Shown here piece after piece: positions 8,379 to 16,950 of a DNA stretch of 64,000 nucleotides. The notes below the pieces were generated by a model. That model made no database searches and was not told where the DNA came from. It saw only the letters and a program-made list of their open reading frames with translations. Source of the DNA: Brevibacillus_C sp046036945 (lineage in GTDB: Bacteria > Bacillota > Bacilli > Brevibacillales > Brevibacillaceae); contig NZ_JBJQOQ010000007.1 in the NCBI RefSeq assembly GCF_046036945.1, forward strand, positions 62,001 to 126,000, in the 5' to 3' direction. Position numbers and translations under genes: made by a program. Numbering within the stretch: position 1 is the stretch's first letter; the number at the start of each line of letters is the position of its first letter.

Positions 8379-8902
8379 TTGTCTACAGATTCGTTAGTAC
8401 TGGCAGCCAGGCACGATGATACTGCCTTTTACCAGTTGATGCAGGAACATAAACAGCAGCTGTACCGCTTGGCTTTCGCCTATTGAAAAATGAGCAGGAC
8501 GCATTGGACGCCGTCCAGGAGACGACGTTCCGGGCTTACAAGCAGTTGTCTCGACTGAGAGAGCCGCAGTACTTCCAAACCTGGCTGATCCGCATCCTGC
8601 TCAACTACTGTCACGACCAGACGAAAGCAAAAAAGCGCTGGAAGCTGATCGAAACCGTCCCGGAAGAGCATGCGTCACATTCTGACGATATGCGGCAAGA
8701 AAGAGTTCACTTAGGTATGGCGCTGGAACAGCTCGGGCCAAAGTACAAGCAGGTGATTATCCTCAAATATTTTGAAGATATGACCATCGCCGAGATCGCC
8801 CGCGTGATCGGACGGCCGGAGGGGACGGTCAAAACCCGCCTGCATCAGGCGTTGTCACAACTGCGCAAACTGCTGGAAAAGGATGGTGATTTCCATGTTT
8901 GA
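8379..8902 (+). pseudogene. ECF-type sigma-70 factor, broken by a frameshift
   Basis: The two halves of one ECF sigma factor lie in different frames. The first starts at TTG 8379 (GAGGTGG six bases upstream) and reads to LYRLAFAY, then TGA at 8484-8486. The second begins at 8483 with LKNEQDALDAVQETTFRAYK and carries the rest of region 2, then region 4 (IAEIARVIGRPEGTVKTRLHQAL). Restoring one T (TATTG to TATTTG) rebuilds the expected LAFAYLKNEQ. The break is inside region 2.1, so the product as written would not bind core polymerase normally. Its 3-prime end overlaps the start of the partner gene by 8 bases. A sequencing error, true pseudogenisation, or re-initiation at the overlapping TTGA are all possible. 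Confidence 0.8.
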
Positions 8903-10238
8903 TCGCGAAGAACAAGCGCTGCAAAAAATCAAAGAGCAGTATGCCGCACAGCCGCTTCCCGCGTCCGAACAGCTCGATCAGGCCATCGAGCGGGGTATGC
9001 AGCTCGCCAAGAAAAAACGCCCGGCAAGAAGCTGGGGCCTCGCTGTCTCTGCTGCCGTATGTGTGTTCTGCCTTCTGCTTGCCGTCAGCATCCGGGTGTC
9101 GCCTGCATTCGCCGCTCTGGTCAGCGAGCTGCCCGGCATGTCCTACTTCGTAAAAATGATCAGCTATGATCAAGGCTTGCAGCGTGCTGTCGAACATGAC
9201 TTCGTGCAGCCGGTGGGGATCTCTGACGAGAAGGACGGTGTACGCCTGACGGTTGACAGCATTATCGCGGACGAAATTAGATTGAACATTTTTTACACCG
9301 CGGAAAGCACGACGGGCAAACCCAAAAAACTGCTGACTTCATCCGTTGAACTGCTGGACGGGAACAGACAGCCGCTTTCTGTCGGATATTCCTGCTGTGG
9401 ATCTGGGGAAAGTAACCCGGATGACCTCATCTTGAAGGGACATGTCGACATGCAAATGGGAGAAGACCTGCCCGTTCCTGACACAGTCATCATGCGGGTG
9501 AAATTGATTGGCGATATCGAACGACCCGATACCGTCTGGGAGGTAGCCATCCCCGTTGACCGCTCGAAGTTCGCCGGGATGAAAGAAACCGTGCCGGTCG
9601 ATCAAACCGTTGACATCGCCGGACAGAAATTCACCTTCACCAAAGCGGTCATCTACCCGACCCGAATTGAACTTGGCGTCGAATTTGATCCGGACAACAC
9701 AAAAAACATCATGGGCTTCGAAGACCTCGAGATCGTCGACGAAACAGGAGAAGTCCTGAATACCAACCTTTCCGTCATCGGCGATTCGAAACAGACGATT
9801 TACTTTGAGAGCAGCTACTTCTCCCAGGCAAAGGAGTTGTATGTAAGAGGAAGCAAACTGATGGCCTTGGACAAAGACAAATCGTCTCTCGTCATCGACC
9901 TCGGGGAAAAGAAGCTCCTGAAAGTCCCGGATCAGCGCGTCCAGCTGGAGTCGATCTTCAGAGGAACAGCATACACGACGATCAATCTGCTCATCGAACA
10001 GCTCCCCGGCGACAAGCATGCCTACTCCATCGTCGATTCGGAATTTACAGATGCTGCAGGGAAGTCGTATCAAACAGAAGGTTCCACGACAATCGCACAC
10101 AGCGATGAGGATGAAAGCAGCCGCGTTCAGCGGACCTCCTTCCACATCAAAACAGAAGATTACACCGGTCCCTTGACCTTTCGGATTACCAATTACCCGA
10201 CACGGATCAGCCAGCCTTTTAAGGTGCGACTGAAATAA
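8895..10238 (+). CDS. DUF4179-domain membrane protein, probable anti-sigma factor
   Basis: A 447-residue protein coupled to the sigma gene by an 8-base overlap (ATGTTTGA). It has a cytoplasmic N-terminus of about 40 residues, one transmembrane helix (about 43-62, LAVSAAVCVFCLLLAVSIRV) and a large extracytoplasmic part. DUF4179-like sequence follows the helix, with a DUF5643-like region in the middle to C-terminal half. Such proteins are usually encoded beside ECF sigma factors and act as their membrane-bound regulators. The second ATG (8895) fits the ribosome site better than 8883. The gene is intact although its sigma partner is frameshifted. Confidence 0.8.
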   Translation: MFDREEQALQKIKEQYAAQPLPASEQLDQAIERGMQLAKKKRPARSWGLAVSAAVCVFCLLLAVSIRVSPAFAALVSELPGMSYFVKMISYDQGLQRAVEHDFVQPVGISDEKDGVRLTVDSIIADEIRLNIFYTAESTTGKPKKLLTSSVELLDGNRQPLSVGYSCCGSGESNPDDLILKGHVDMQMGEDLPVPDTVIMRVKLIGDIERPDTVWEVAIPVDRSKFAGMKETVPVDQTVDIAGQKFTFTKAVIYPTRIELGVEFDPDNTKNIMGFEDLEIVDETGEVLNTNLSVIGDSKQTIYFESSYFSQAKELYVRGSKLMALDKDKSSLVIDLGEKKLLKVPDQRVQLESIFRGTAYTTINLLIEQLPGDKHAYSIVDSEFTDAAGKSYQTEGSTTIAHSDEDESSRVQRTSFHIKTEDYTGPLTFRITNYPTRISQPFKVRLK

Positions 10239-10247
10239 TTTGTTGAC

Positions 10248-10290
10248 GAACCGGCTTTCCACCAGGAAATGTGGGGCCGGTTCCACTTTT
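10248..10290 (+). terminator. Terminator after the anti-sigma gene
   Basis: GAACCGGC pairs with GCCGGTTC, with an inner CCAC/GTGG pairing, followed by CCACTTTTCT. Confidence 0.65.
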
Positions 10291-10366
10291 CTATGTAAAT
10301 AGTCAGAATTTTATTGTACTATAAGACCAAGAAAATAACATTTTCCTGACGGAGAGGAGTATGTGC

Positions 10367-11407
10367 ATGAAAAAAATCAGCAAATGGACGGTTGGGGTTC
10401 TGCTGCTCGCCTTTGTTTTATCGCTGCTGCCGGTTCTCTCTTTTGCCGCGGAAAAACCGAAGGAGCCTCAGTTTCGGGTTGGCGATACCGCATATGTTGA
10501 TGTAGCAGCAGCAAGCTTGTGGACGGAAAAAGGCATGTCCAAGACGCGCGAGGTGGATATTCCCGCTCTCACTAATCCTGTAGACCTGTGGAAATGGACA
10601 AGAAGCATGACCCTGGCGCAAAAACTGCAGCTCACTAGTGCCGACATGCTGGAGACTCAGGCTCTCTACGGGGCGAGAGTGGTTATTATGGAGGAGCGTG
10701 GCGACTGGATCAAAGTAGCTGCGGAAGGACAACCCACTCCGAAAAGTACGCTGGGTTATCCCGGCTGGGTGCCAAAAGTGCAGTTGACGGATAATCACCG
10801 ATTGGACGAGTTTTCCGATCGTCCGTTTGCCATCGTGACCAGCCCGACGGCCTGGCTTTACGACGGAAACGCCATGAATCACAAGTTTATGGAGGTCAGC
10901 TATAACACAAGGCTGCCCGTTCAAAAAGAGATGGGAGACAAGGTCATGCTGATCACCCCGAACAGCGGCAACAAGTGGGTGTCGAAAGCGGATGTGGCCA
11001 TCTATCAGTCGGAATCCGACATCCCCGCTCCGACGGGTGCCGATCTCGTCAACACGGCGAAGAAGTTTTTGGGGCTGCCCTACCTCTGGGCAGGCACTTC
11101 AGGCTTTGGCTTTGACTGCTCCGGCTTTACGCATACCGTCTTTAAATCGCACGGAATTACGATCCCGCGCGACTCCGGCCCGCAATCGAAGGCAGGCACG
11201 CCGGTCAGCAAGGAAGAACTTCAACCGGGAGACTTGCTGTTCTTCGCCTACAACAACGGCAAAGGCAGCGTTCACCACGTATCGATGTACATCGGCGATG
11301 GGAAAATGATTCATTCGCCCAATGCATCCAGGACCGTAGAGATCGTCTCGATTGATGAACCGGCTTACGCTGTTGAGTTTGCCGGGGCGCGCCGCTACCT
11401 GCCTTAA
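10367..11407 (+). CDS. Secreted NlpC/P60 (C40) peptidoglycan endopeptidase
   Basis: A 346-residue cell-wall hydrolase that should cleave gamma-D-Glu-diamino acid bonds in stem peptides. It has a signal peptide (1-25, ending SFA), SH3-like wall-binding sequence in the first two thirds, then an NlpC/P60 domain from about 225. The Cys-His-His catalytic set is visible: FDCSGFTHTVF, VHHVSMYIGDG and IHSPN. The layout resembles Bacillus YkfC. ATG 10367 is preferred over 10361 because GGAGAGGAG would touch the earlier codon. It is a single gene after the sigma/anti-sigma pair and could be a target of that sigma factor, but I see no proof. Confidence 0.92.
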   Translation: MKKISKWTVGVLLLAFVLSLLPVLSFAAEKPKEPQFRVGDTAYVDVAAASLWTEKGMSKTREVDIPALTNPVDLWKWTRSMTLAQKLQLTSADMLETQALYGARVVIMEERGDWIKVAAEGQPTPKSTLGYPGWVPKVQLTDNHRLDEFSDRPFAIVTSPTAWLYDGNAMNHKFMEVSYNTRLPVQKEMGDKVMLITPNSGNKWVSKADVAIYQSESDIPAPTGADLVNTAKKFLGLPYLWAGTSGFGFDCSGFTHTVFKSHGITIPRDSGPQSKAGTPVSKEELQPGDLLFFAYNNGKGSVHHVSMYIGDGKMIHSPNASRTVEIVSIDEPAYAVEFAGARRYLP

Positions 11408-11489
11408 GCCTATTTCCGGTTTTTACCCTTGCACGTATGCCCGATACCCTCTATGATAAGTGAAACCGGCTCCCCGGGGAGGGTATCAA

Positions 11490-11867
11490 ATGAACAGTAA
11501 TTTTATTCGGCTGAAAAACCTTGAGGGCGAGTTAAAACTGACACAGATGAATAAAAGTTTAAGCTGCTCTGTGACCAGCAAAGAATTGGTTTTTCAAAAA
11601 CCCCATACGACATACCACCTGTTTTTACACGATATCATCAGCATCATTCCGGTCAGGGTCGATTCTCCCGGCATTTCGTTTCGCCATCGCTCCGAGTTGA
11701 TCCGCACCACATTTGGCTCTGATTATTTCAAACTGGCGGTCAAGTGGGCCCGGATCGTGACTCGCTCAGGCGTCGTGGAGCGGGAAGACATGGAGTTTAT
11801 CGTTCCCCTGTCGCAAAAAATGCTTCAGTACATCGCCAGGTACAGCGGAATGTCGGTCATTCCCTGA
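11490..11867 (+). CDS. Hypothetical protein, 125 residues
   Basis: I do not recognise this family. It is a soluble-looking, mostly beta-rich protein (alternating polar and hydrophobic residues, for example TYHLFLHDIISIIPVRV) with a helical C-terminus, giving the impression of a small PH-like or regulatory fold, which is a guess. No signal peptide or Cys. The ATG at 11490 follows GGGGAGGG by six bases; a frame from 11460 would add an unlikely leader. It is followed by a strong terminator and is convergent with the K/E-rich stalk protein. Confidence 0.6.
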   Translation: MNSNFIRLKNLEGELKLTQMNKSLSCSVTSKELVFQKPHTTYHLFLHDIISIIPVRVDSPGISFRHRSELIRTTFGSDYFKLAVKWARIVTRSGVVEREDMEFIVPLSQKMLQYIARYSGMSVIP

Positions 11868-11935
11868 GCGCAGCGAAACGACCTTAAGGGCTTGGCCGCA
11901 GAGGTCGCGAATAGAAAACAGCTGGTAACCTTGAG

Positions 11936-11973
11936 GCTCCCTGCTTGCCGTGCGCAAGGCAGGGAGCTTTTTT
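11936..11973 (+). terminator. Strong Rho-independent terminator
   Basis: GCTCCCTGC pairs with GCAGGGAGC and is followed by six T. It ends the plus-strand transcript just before the convergent gene ending at 11977. Confidence 0.85.
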
Positions 11974-11976
11974 CTC

Positions 11977-13107
11977 TTACAAATTGCTTTCTTTCGATGC
12001 ATCAGAGGAAGCTGCAGCTTCATTCGCAGGCGCGGCTTTTGCATCAGGGTCGAAGGATTCGTTTTCCTCCGTCTGTGCCGGATCGGCCGTTTGTTGATCT
12101 TCGACGATGATCAATTCCCCCTGCTCCTGGTAGCCTACCTTTGCATTCAGCTTTTCGCCGATAAAGCGAAGCGGCAGGAAGACACGCCCGTTTTTCAGCA
12201 CCGGTTTTGTTTCCAGTTTGATTTTTTCCCCGTTTACCTGCGCTTCGTCCGAATCGAGATAAAGAACAATTTTGCTGTCTCCGCGTACGACTTCCACGCT
12301 TTGGGTCTCTGGTTCCCACTTGACATCAGCCTTCAAGGCGTTGCCGATAGCGCGAACAGGCACCAAAGTACGGCCATTTTGGATGAACGGCGTATCCGCC
12401 ATGACGACTTCCTTGCCGTTGACAAAGGTCTTCAGGCCTTTTTGTCCGTTCTTTTCGTAGAGTTCGCCCAATTTGCTGTAGATCTCTTGGTCGCCGGGCT
12501 TGTAGAATCGATCAAGCAGTTCTTTCTGCACTTCGAGCGCCTCTTTTAGCTCGGACTGCTGTTCCAGCTGTTTGGCAAGCTCCTCGTACTTCTCCTTTAA
12601 TTCATCTGTCACTTCACCCGTTTTTTTTAGTTCCTGACGAAGTTCGATCAGCTCTTTTTTCGTTTTGACAGCCTGCTGGATCGCCGCTTTTTTGGCCGCA
12701 GTCGCTTGCTTTATTTGCTCCAGATCGGCGGATTGGCTGCCGGCGTTGGGCTTACCCTCCACCTTTTTGATCTCTTCAGCAAGCTTCTCCGCTTCTTTCA
12801 CGGCTTTTGCTTCTTCCTTTTTGGCTTTATCCGCAGCCTTCTCCAGTTCTTTTTCGGCCTTTTCCTTCTCCTTGTCGGCCTTTTCCTGTTCCTTCTCCCG
12901 TTCCTTCTCGGCTTTCTCTTTTTCTTTTTCCCGCTCTTTCTCGGCCTTCTCTTTGTCCTTTTCCTTCTCTTTCTCGGCCTTCTCTTTGTCCTTTTCCTTC
13001 TCTTTCGACTCTTTCGCCGGTTTATCTGCCGCATGTACCGCTTCAAGCGGTGTCCATACCGCAAGCATCAACGCCAAAACCAGGCTCCCTGAAATAATCT
13101 TTTTCAT
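11977..13107 (-). CDS. Secreted K/E-rich stalk-domain protein
   Basis: A 376-residue exported protein. The signal peptide (about 1-31) is followed by a very highly charged Lys/Glu repeat (about 35-115, units such as KEKEKAEKE), then a predicted coiled-coil region (about 120-215). A copper amine oxidase N-terminal-like (stalk) domain (about 230-345) carries the typical NGRTLVPVRAIGNAL and NGRVFLPLRFIGEKL repeats. The acidic tail is probably disordered. The design suggests a wall-spanning rod with a surface domain; no enzyme activity is implied. The start at 13107 has GGGGGGA upstream; a longer frame to 13197 is not supported. Confidence 0.85.
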   Translation of the reverse strand: MKKIISGSLVLALMLAVWTPLEAVHAADKPAKESKEKEKDKEKAEKEKEKDKEKAEKEREKEKEKAEKEREKEQEKADKEKEKAEKELEKAADKAKKEEAKAVKEAEKLAEEIKKVEGKPNAGSQSADLEQIKQATAAKKAAIQQAVKTKKELIELRQELKKTGEVTDELKEKYEELAKQLEQQSELKEALEVQKELLDRFYKPGDQEIYSKLGELYEKNGQKGLKTFVNGKEVVMADTPFIQNGRTLVPVRAIGNALKADVKWEPETQSVEVVRGDSKIVLYLDSDEAQVNGEKIKLETKPVLKNGRVFLPLRFIGEKLNAKVGYQEQGELIIVEDQQTADPAQTEENESFDPDAKAAPANEAAASSDASKESNL

Positions 13108-13204
13108 CAGCTGTATCCCCCCATGAAGATTCAAAAATAATAACATTTTTTTATATCGGCAAAAGGAGTGTGTATTTTTACATGACGGGAGGATCAAGCA
13201 TACA

Positions 13205-13239
13205 AGAAAACCCTGCTCCCATAGCCCGGGTGCAGGGTT
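13205..13239 (-). terminator. Terminator of the thioesterase gene
   Basis: On the minus strand AACCCTGC pairs with GCAGGGTT, followed by TTCTT. It lies just downstream of the gene ending at 13257. Confidence 0.7.
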
Positions 13240-13256
13240 GTACTTTTAGATATGCG

Positions 13257-13745
13257 CTAGTTCCGCTGCAGAATCATAAACGTCCCCGTCGCGTGGACGA
13301 TCAACTGCTCCTGGTCGTCGAATACCTTTCCCTCGCAGATGACAAGCCTCCTGCCGCGATGTATCATTGTCGCTTCCGAACGGAGCGCCTTTCCCTTGCC
13401 CGGACGGATGTAGTTTACCTTCAATTCAGTCGTAACCGCATATTCTCCCTGCGGCAGCGAGAGATTGACCAGAGATCCAATCGTGCAGTCGACGAGGGTT
13501 GCGGTAATTCCGCCATGGACGATTCCCAACTCATTCATCATGTAGGAGGTGATCGGAACGATAAACTGGTAGGTCCGCTCGTCCACAAACCTGCCGTCAA
13601 GACCGAGAAATCCCGACGGATACGCCCTGCCCGATTCGCGTCTTTGCCGGATGGCCTGCATCGCCAATCGCAGGATCTCTTGCTCCTCTTCCGTGCTGTT
13701 GGTTAAAATCTCTTGCAAATCCGCTAACACTTTTGTTTCCTCCAT
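13257..13745 (-). CDS. PaaI-family hotdog thioesterase
   Basis: A 162-residue hotdog-fold protein of the PaaI group, which hydrolyses acyl-CoA or aryl-CoA thioesters. The family signature VHGGITATLVDCTIG (central helix with HGG and a catalytic acidic residue) and the strand TTELKVNYIRPGKG are clear. The N-terminal 35 residues are helical and longer than in minimal PaaI proteins. The physiological substrate is unknown. It lies 24 bases downstream of the Crp/Fnr regulator gene on the same strand and may be co-transcribed. Confidence 0.88.
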   Translation of the reverse strand: MEETKVLADLQEILTNSTEEEQEILRLAMQAIRQRRESGRAYPSGFLGLDGRFVDERTYQFIVPITSYMMNELGIVHGGITATLVDCTIGSLVNLSLPQGEYAVTTELKVNYIRPGKGKALRSEATMIHRGRRLVICEGKVFDDQEQLIVHATGTFMILQRN

Positions 13746-13769
13746 TCGTTATCCATTTGCAGCATGAGC

Positions 13770-14303
13770 TCAGTGTTTTTGCCGCATCAGCCGATTGACC
13801 GTCTCGCGGCGAACCCCAATCAACTGGCCGACCTCCTCCTGCGTCAGCAGCTGGTTGATCGAGATCCCCTGGAAATACTGGTCAAACCAGCGCTGCAGCA
13901 AGTCCAGCCGCTTCTTGGGCGACGAGGGAGTCAATTGGTCGATCCGCTGCTGCATCATCCTCAATTTTCCCTGCAGAGACAGAGCCACTTCCCGATAGAT
14001 TTCCGGATGTTCATCCAGTTCCTGGTACCATGCTTCTGCGGGAATGACTTCTACTTCAGTCGTCATCAAAGCGATGGCCGTACCGTGATACTCCTTCGGT
14101 GTAATCAGTGAGTGATGGGGAATCAACTCGCCGGGAAGCAGCAGATTAAACAGAAGGGGCATTCCGTCTTCCTGCAGTCGAACCACTTTTAACAAGCCGC
14201 TCATTACCTTGTAGAGCGGACCGTTTTCCCCCTGCCGAAACAGTACCTCACCTTTATGCAAAATCACGTGATCCACCTCTTTGCCAGACGTAACGATTCC
14301 CAT
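13770..14303 (-). CDS. Crp/Fnr-family transcriptional regulator (short)
   Basis: A 177-residue regulator. It has a cyclic-nucleotide-binding-like beta barrel (about 10-95, VILHKGEVLFRQGENGPLYKV), a dimerisation helix (about 115-135) and a C-terminal winged helix-turn-helix LTQEEVGQLIGVRRETVNRL. It is shorter than typical Crp/Fnr proteins (about 220-230) and lacks an N-terminal Cys cluster, so it should not carry an Fnr-type iron-sulfur centre. An inverted repeat ACAGG-N5-CCTGT (14305-14319) directly precedes the start and might be an operator or a hairpin over the weak ribosome site. Confidence 0.87.
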   Translation of the reverse strand: MGIVTSGKEVDHVILHKGEVLFRQGENGPLYKVMSGLLKVVRLQEDGMPLLFNLLLPGELIPHHSLITPKEYHGTAIALMTTEVEVIPAEAWYQELDEHPEIYREVALSLQGKLRMMQQRIDQLTPSSPKKRLDLLQRWFDQYFQGISINQLLTQEEVGQLIGVRRETVNRLMRQKH

Positions 14304-14440
14304 GACAGGACTGCCCTGTGTTCCATAGTATCAAATATTGTCTGGTTGCAACAACGGAAACGGCACATACTGGGCTTATCCAGCAATCCCGACCGCTGCA
14401 GCGAAAGGGGCGAAAGCTCCGCACCCCCTTCAATTTTCCG

Positions 14441-14481
14441 AAAAAAATAGCAACCGGGCGCCTCCATCGAGACGGCCCGGT
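14441..14481 (-). terminator. Terminator of the signal peptidase gene
   Basis: On the minus strand ACCGGGC pairs with GCCCGGT, followed by TGCTATTTTTTT. It lies directly after the gene ending at 14488. Confidence 0.8.
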
Positions 14482-14487
14482 CCGGGT

Positions 14488-15009
14488 TTACTGCAGCATT
14501 TCCATTTCGCTAAAGGGATAGTAGCGGAACACAGCCTTGCCGATAATCTGGCTCTCATCGACGAACGGCGTCGGCCACATATGGGAGTCGTAGCTGTCGT
14601 TCCGGTTGTCCCCCAAGAAGAAAAATTTTCCTTCCGGCACCGTAATCGGGCCGTAGTTATAGTTCATCGGTTCTTCAACGTATGGCTCGTCTACCTTCTC
14701 GCCATTGCGGAAGAGCATGCCGTCGCGAATTTCGATCGTGTCCCCTCCGACGCCGATCAGGCGCTTGATCAGTCGATCGTACTCGCTTTTAAACGGCGGC
14801 TTGAAGACGACGATATCCCCGTCATGCAAATCGCTCGGATCGATCATTTTTTCGATAAACAGCCGATCGTTTATCTGCAGTGTCGGGATCATCGAACCAG
14901 AGGGGATTTTTGCCGCTTCCCCGACAAACGAGCGGAAAGACAGGCTCAGCACCAAAGCAATTGCAATCGGCGGGATCCAATCTCCTATCACTTTCAACAG
15001 CCTTCTCAT
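14488..15009 (-). CDS. lepB: Signal peptidase I
   Basis: A 173-residue type I signal peptidase of the Gram-positive Sip type with one N-terminal transmembrane anchor (about 9-25). It carries the catalytic Ser in PSGSMIPTL (about 37-45), the general-base Lys in YDRLIKRLIGVGGD, and the C-terminal FFLGDNRNDSYDSHMWP box. It releases secreted proteins from the membrane. Several secreted proteins are encoded nearby, but a cell usually has more than one Sip. It is divergent from ilvD. Confidence 0.96.
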   Translation of the reverse strand: MRRLLKVIGDWIPPIAIALVLSLSFRSFVGEAAKIPSGSMIPTLQINDRLFIEKMIDPSDLHDGDIVVFKPPFKSEYDRLIKRLIGVGGDTIEIRDGMLFRNGEKVDEPYVEEPMNYNYGPITVPEGKFFFLGDNRNDSYDSHMWPTPFVDESQIIGKAVFRYYPFSEMEMLQ

Positions 15010-15160
15010 CGCACTCCTCCTTCTCTTTCTCCTCCTACTTTCTTTTACGAGCCAATACAGGAAAAGATTTCAGGTAAAATGGACCAATCCTGTTCTTTTT
15101 TGTGACAACTCTCTAAAAAAAACGGCTGGAAATATGAAATTTCTTTGCTTTGTCGGGCGA

Positions 15161-15188
15161 TTGAACGGTATTATTAATAGTGTAGAAT
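15161..15188 (+). promoter_or_regulatory. Candidate promoter of ilvD
   Basis: TTGAAC (15161-15166), a 16-base spacer and TAGAAT (15183-15188). The implied leader before ATG 15210 is very short, about 15 bases. Confidence 0.35.
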
Positions 15189-15209
15189 GTTTTGAAGGGA
15201 GCCAACAAT

Positions 15210-16886
15210 ATGACGAGACGAAGAAGTGACATGATCAAGAAAGGGATGGACCGGGCCCCGCACCGCAGCCTGCTGCGTGCCGCAGGTGTCAAAGAAGAAG
15301 ATTTTGACAAACCGTTTATCGCCATCTGCAACTCATACATCGACATCATTCCAGGCCATGTTCACCTGCAGGAGTTTGGCAAGCTTGTGAAAGAAGCAGT
15401 ACGGGCCGCCGGCGGCGTTCCTTTTGAATTCAACACGATCGGTGTTGACGACGGGATTGCCATGGGCCACATCGGGATGCGCTACTCCTTGCCGAGCCGG
15501 GAAATTATCGCTGACAGTCTGGAAACGGTCGTGTCGGCACACTGGTTTGACGGTATGATCTGTATTCCGAACTGTGACAAAATTACGCCAGGGATGATGA
15601 TGGGCGCTCTGCGGGTCAACATCCCGACGATCTTCATTACAGGCGGACCGATGGCTGCCGGAAAGACAAAAGACGGCCGCAGCATTTCGCTTTCTTCCGT
15701 CTTTGAAGGGGTAGGCGCCCGTCAGGCCGGTCTGATCGACGACGAGCAGCTGCAAGAGCTGGAACAGTTCGGCTGCCCGACCTGCGGATCATGCTCCGGC
15801 ATGTTTACGGCCAACTCGATGAACTGCCTGGCCGAGGTACTGGGCCTCGCCCTTCCCGGCAACGGCACCATCCTCGCAACTTCGCCAGAGCGCAGAGAGC
15901 TGGTAAAATCGACCGCCGCTTACCTCATGGAACTGATCGAGCGCGACATCAAACCTCGCGATATCGTCACGCTTGAGGCCCTGGACGATGCCTTTGCCCT
16001 CGACATGGCGATGGGCGGATCCACCAATACCGTGCTCCATACATTGGCGCTCGCCCATGAAGCGGGAATGGAATATCCGATCGAAAGAATCAATCAGGTA
16101 GCGGAACGCATCCCGCACCTTTGCAAGCTGGCTCCGGCTTCCGACTACCACATTGAGGACTGCCACCGCGCCGGCGGCGTCTCCGCCATCCTGAAAGAGC
16201 TGTCCAAAAAGGCAGGGGCGCTGCACCTCGAGCGAATAACGGTTACCGGCAAAACTCTCGGGGAAAACATCGCCGATGCGGAAATCACCGATGAAGCCGT
16301 GATCCACCGTCTGGACAATCCGTACAGCGAACGGGGCGGTCTGGCCGTTCTGTTCGGCAACCTGGCTCCGCAGGGCTCGATCATTAAAGCGGGGGCAGTC
16401 GACGGATCGATCAAAAAGCACGAGGGTCCAGCCATCTGCTTTGATTCGCAAGAAGAGGCGCTGGCAGGCATCGCGAACGGCAAAGTAAAGGAAGGACACG
16501 TTGTCGTCATTCGTTACGAGGGGCCAAAAGGCGGTCCGGGCATGCCTGAGATGCTGGCTCCGACCTCCCAAATCGTCGGGATGGGACTGGGGACCAAGGT
16601 TGCCCTGGTCACGGACGGACGATTCTCCGGCGCTTCCCGCGGCATCAGCGTAGGACACATCTCTCCGGAAGCCGCCGAAGGAGGACCGTTGGCATTCGTG
16701 CAGGACGGCGATATCGTCACCATCGACATCGAAGAAAGACAGATCCATTTGAACGTTTCAGCGGACGAGCTGGAGAAGCGCAAAGCATCTTGGAAAGGTT
16801 TTGAGCCAAAAGTAAAAACCGGCTACCTGGCCCGCTATTCACAACTAGTCACCAATGCAAGCATGGGCGGCATCATGAAGATTTAA
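15210..16886 (+). CDS. ilvD: Dihydroxy-acid dehydratase
   Basis: This 558-residue enzyme converts 2,3-dihydroxy-isovalerate or -methylvalerate to the 2-oxo acids in valine/isoleucine and pantothenate synthesis. The iron-sulfur cysteines lie in CIPNCDKITPGM and CPTCGSCSGMFTANSMNC; the C-terminal VTDGRFSGASRG motif is also present. Length is normal. ATG 15210 has AAGGGAG eight bases upstream. The gene stands alone, away from other branched-chain genes, and ends with a strong terminator. Confidence 0.97.
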   Translation: MTRRRSDMIKKGMDRAPHRSLLRAAGVKEEDFDKPFIAICNSYIDIIPGHVHLQEFGKLVKEAVRAAGGVPFEFNTIGVDDGIAMGHIGMRYSLPSREIIADSLETVVSAHWFDGMICIPNCDKITPGMMMGALRVNIPTIFITGGPMAAGKTKDGRSISLSSVFEGVGARQAGLIDDEQLQELEQFGCPTCGSCSGMFTANSMNCLAEVLGLALPGNGTILATSPERRELVKSTAAYLMELIERDIKPRDIVTLEALDDAFALDMAMGGSTNTVLHTLALAHEAGMEYPIERINQVAERIPHLCKLAPASDYHIEDCHRAGGVSAILKELSKKAGALHLERITVTGKTLGENIADAEITDEAVIHRLDNPYSERGGLAVLFGNLAPQGSIIKAGAVDGSIKKHEGPAICFDSQEEALAGIANGKVKEGHVVVIRYEGPKGGPGMPEMLAPTSQIVGMGLGTKVALVTDGRFSGASRGISVGHISPEAAEGGPLAFVQDGDIVTIDIEERQIHLNVSADELEKRKASWKGFEPKVKTGYLARYSQLVTNASMGGIMKI

Positions 16887-16900
16887 CCCTTGGGCAAACG

Positions 16901-16938
16901 GAAACCCCAGAGAGCGAATCACTCTCTGGGGTTTCTCC
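16901..16938 (+). terminator. Terminator of ilvD
   Basis: GAAACCCCAGAGAG pairs with CTCTCTGGGGTTTC around a short loop. Near-perfect 13-14 bp stem. Confidence 0.85.
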
Positions 16939-16950
16939 CATGGCTATTAA

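Noticed and set aside
8478..8492. Programmed -1 frameshift in the sigma factor gene
   Set aside because: No convincing slippery heptamer or downstream pseudoknot is visible at TATTGAAAAAT; a simple base loss or sequence error is more likely.
12665..13126. Hydrophobic Phe/Leu-rich open frames on the plus strand that look like membrane proteins
   Set aside because: They are the complement of the Lys/Glu repeat of the secreted protein, not genes.
15789..16748. A 319-codon open frame on the minus strand
   Set aside because: Antisense to ilvD, no ribosome site and no family pattern.
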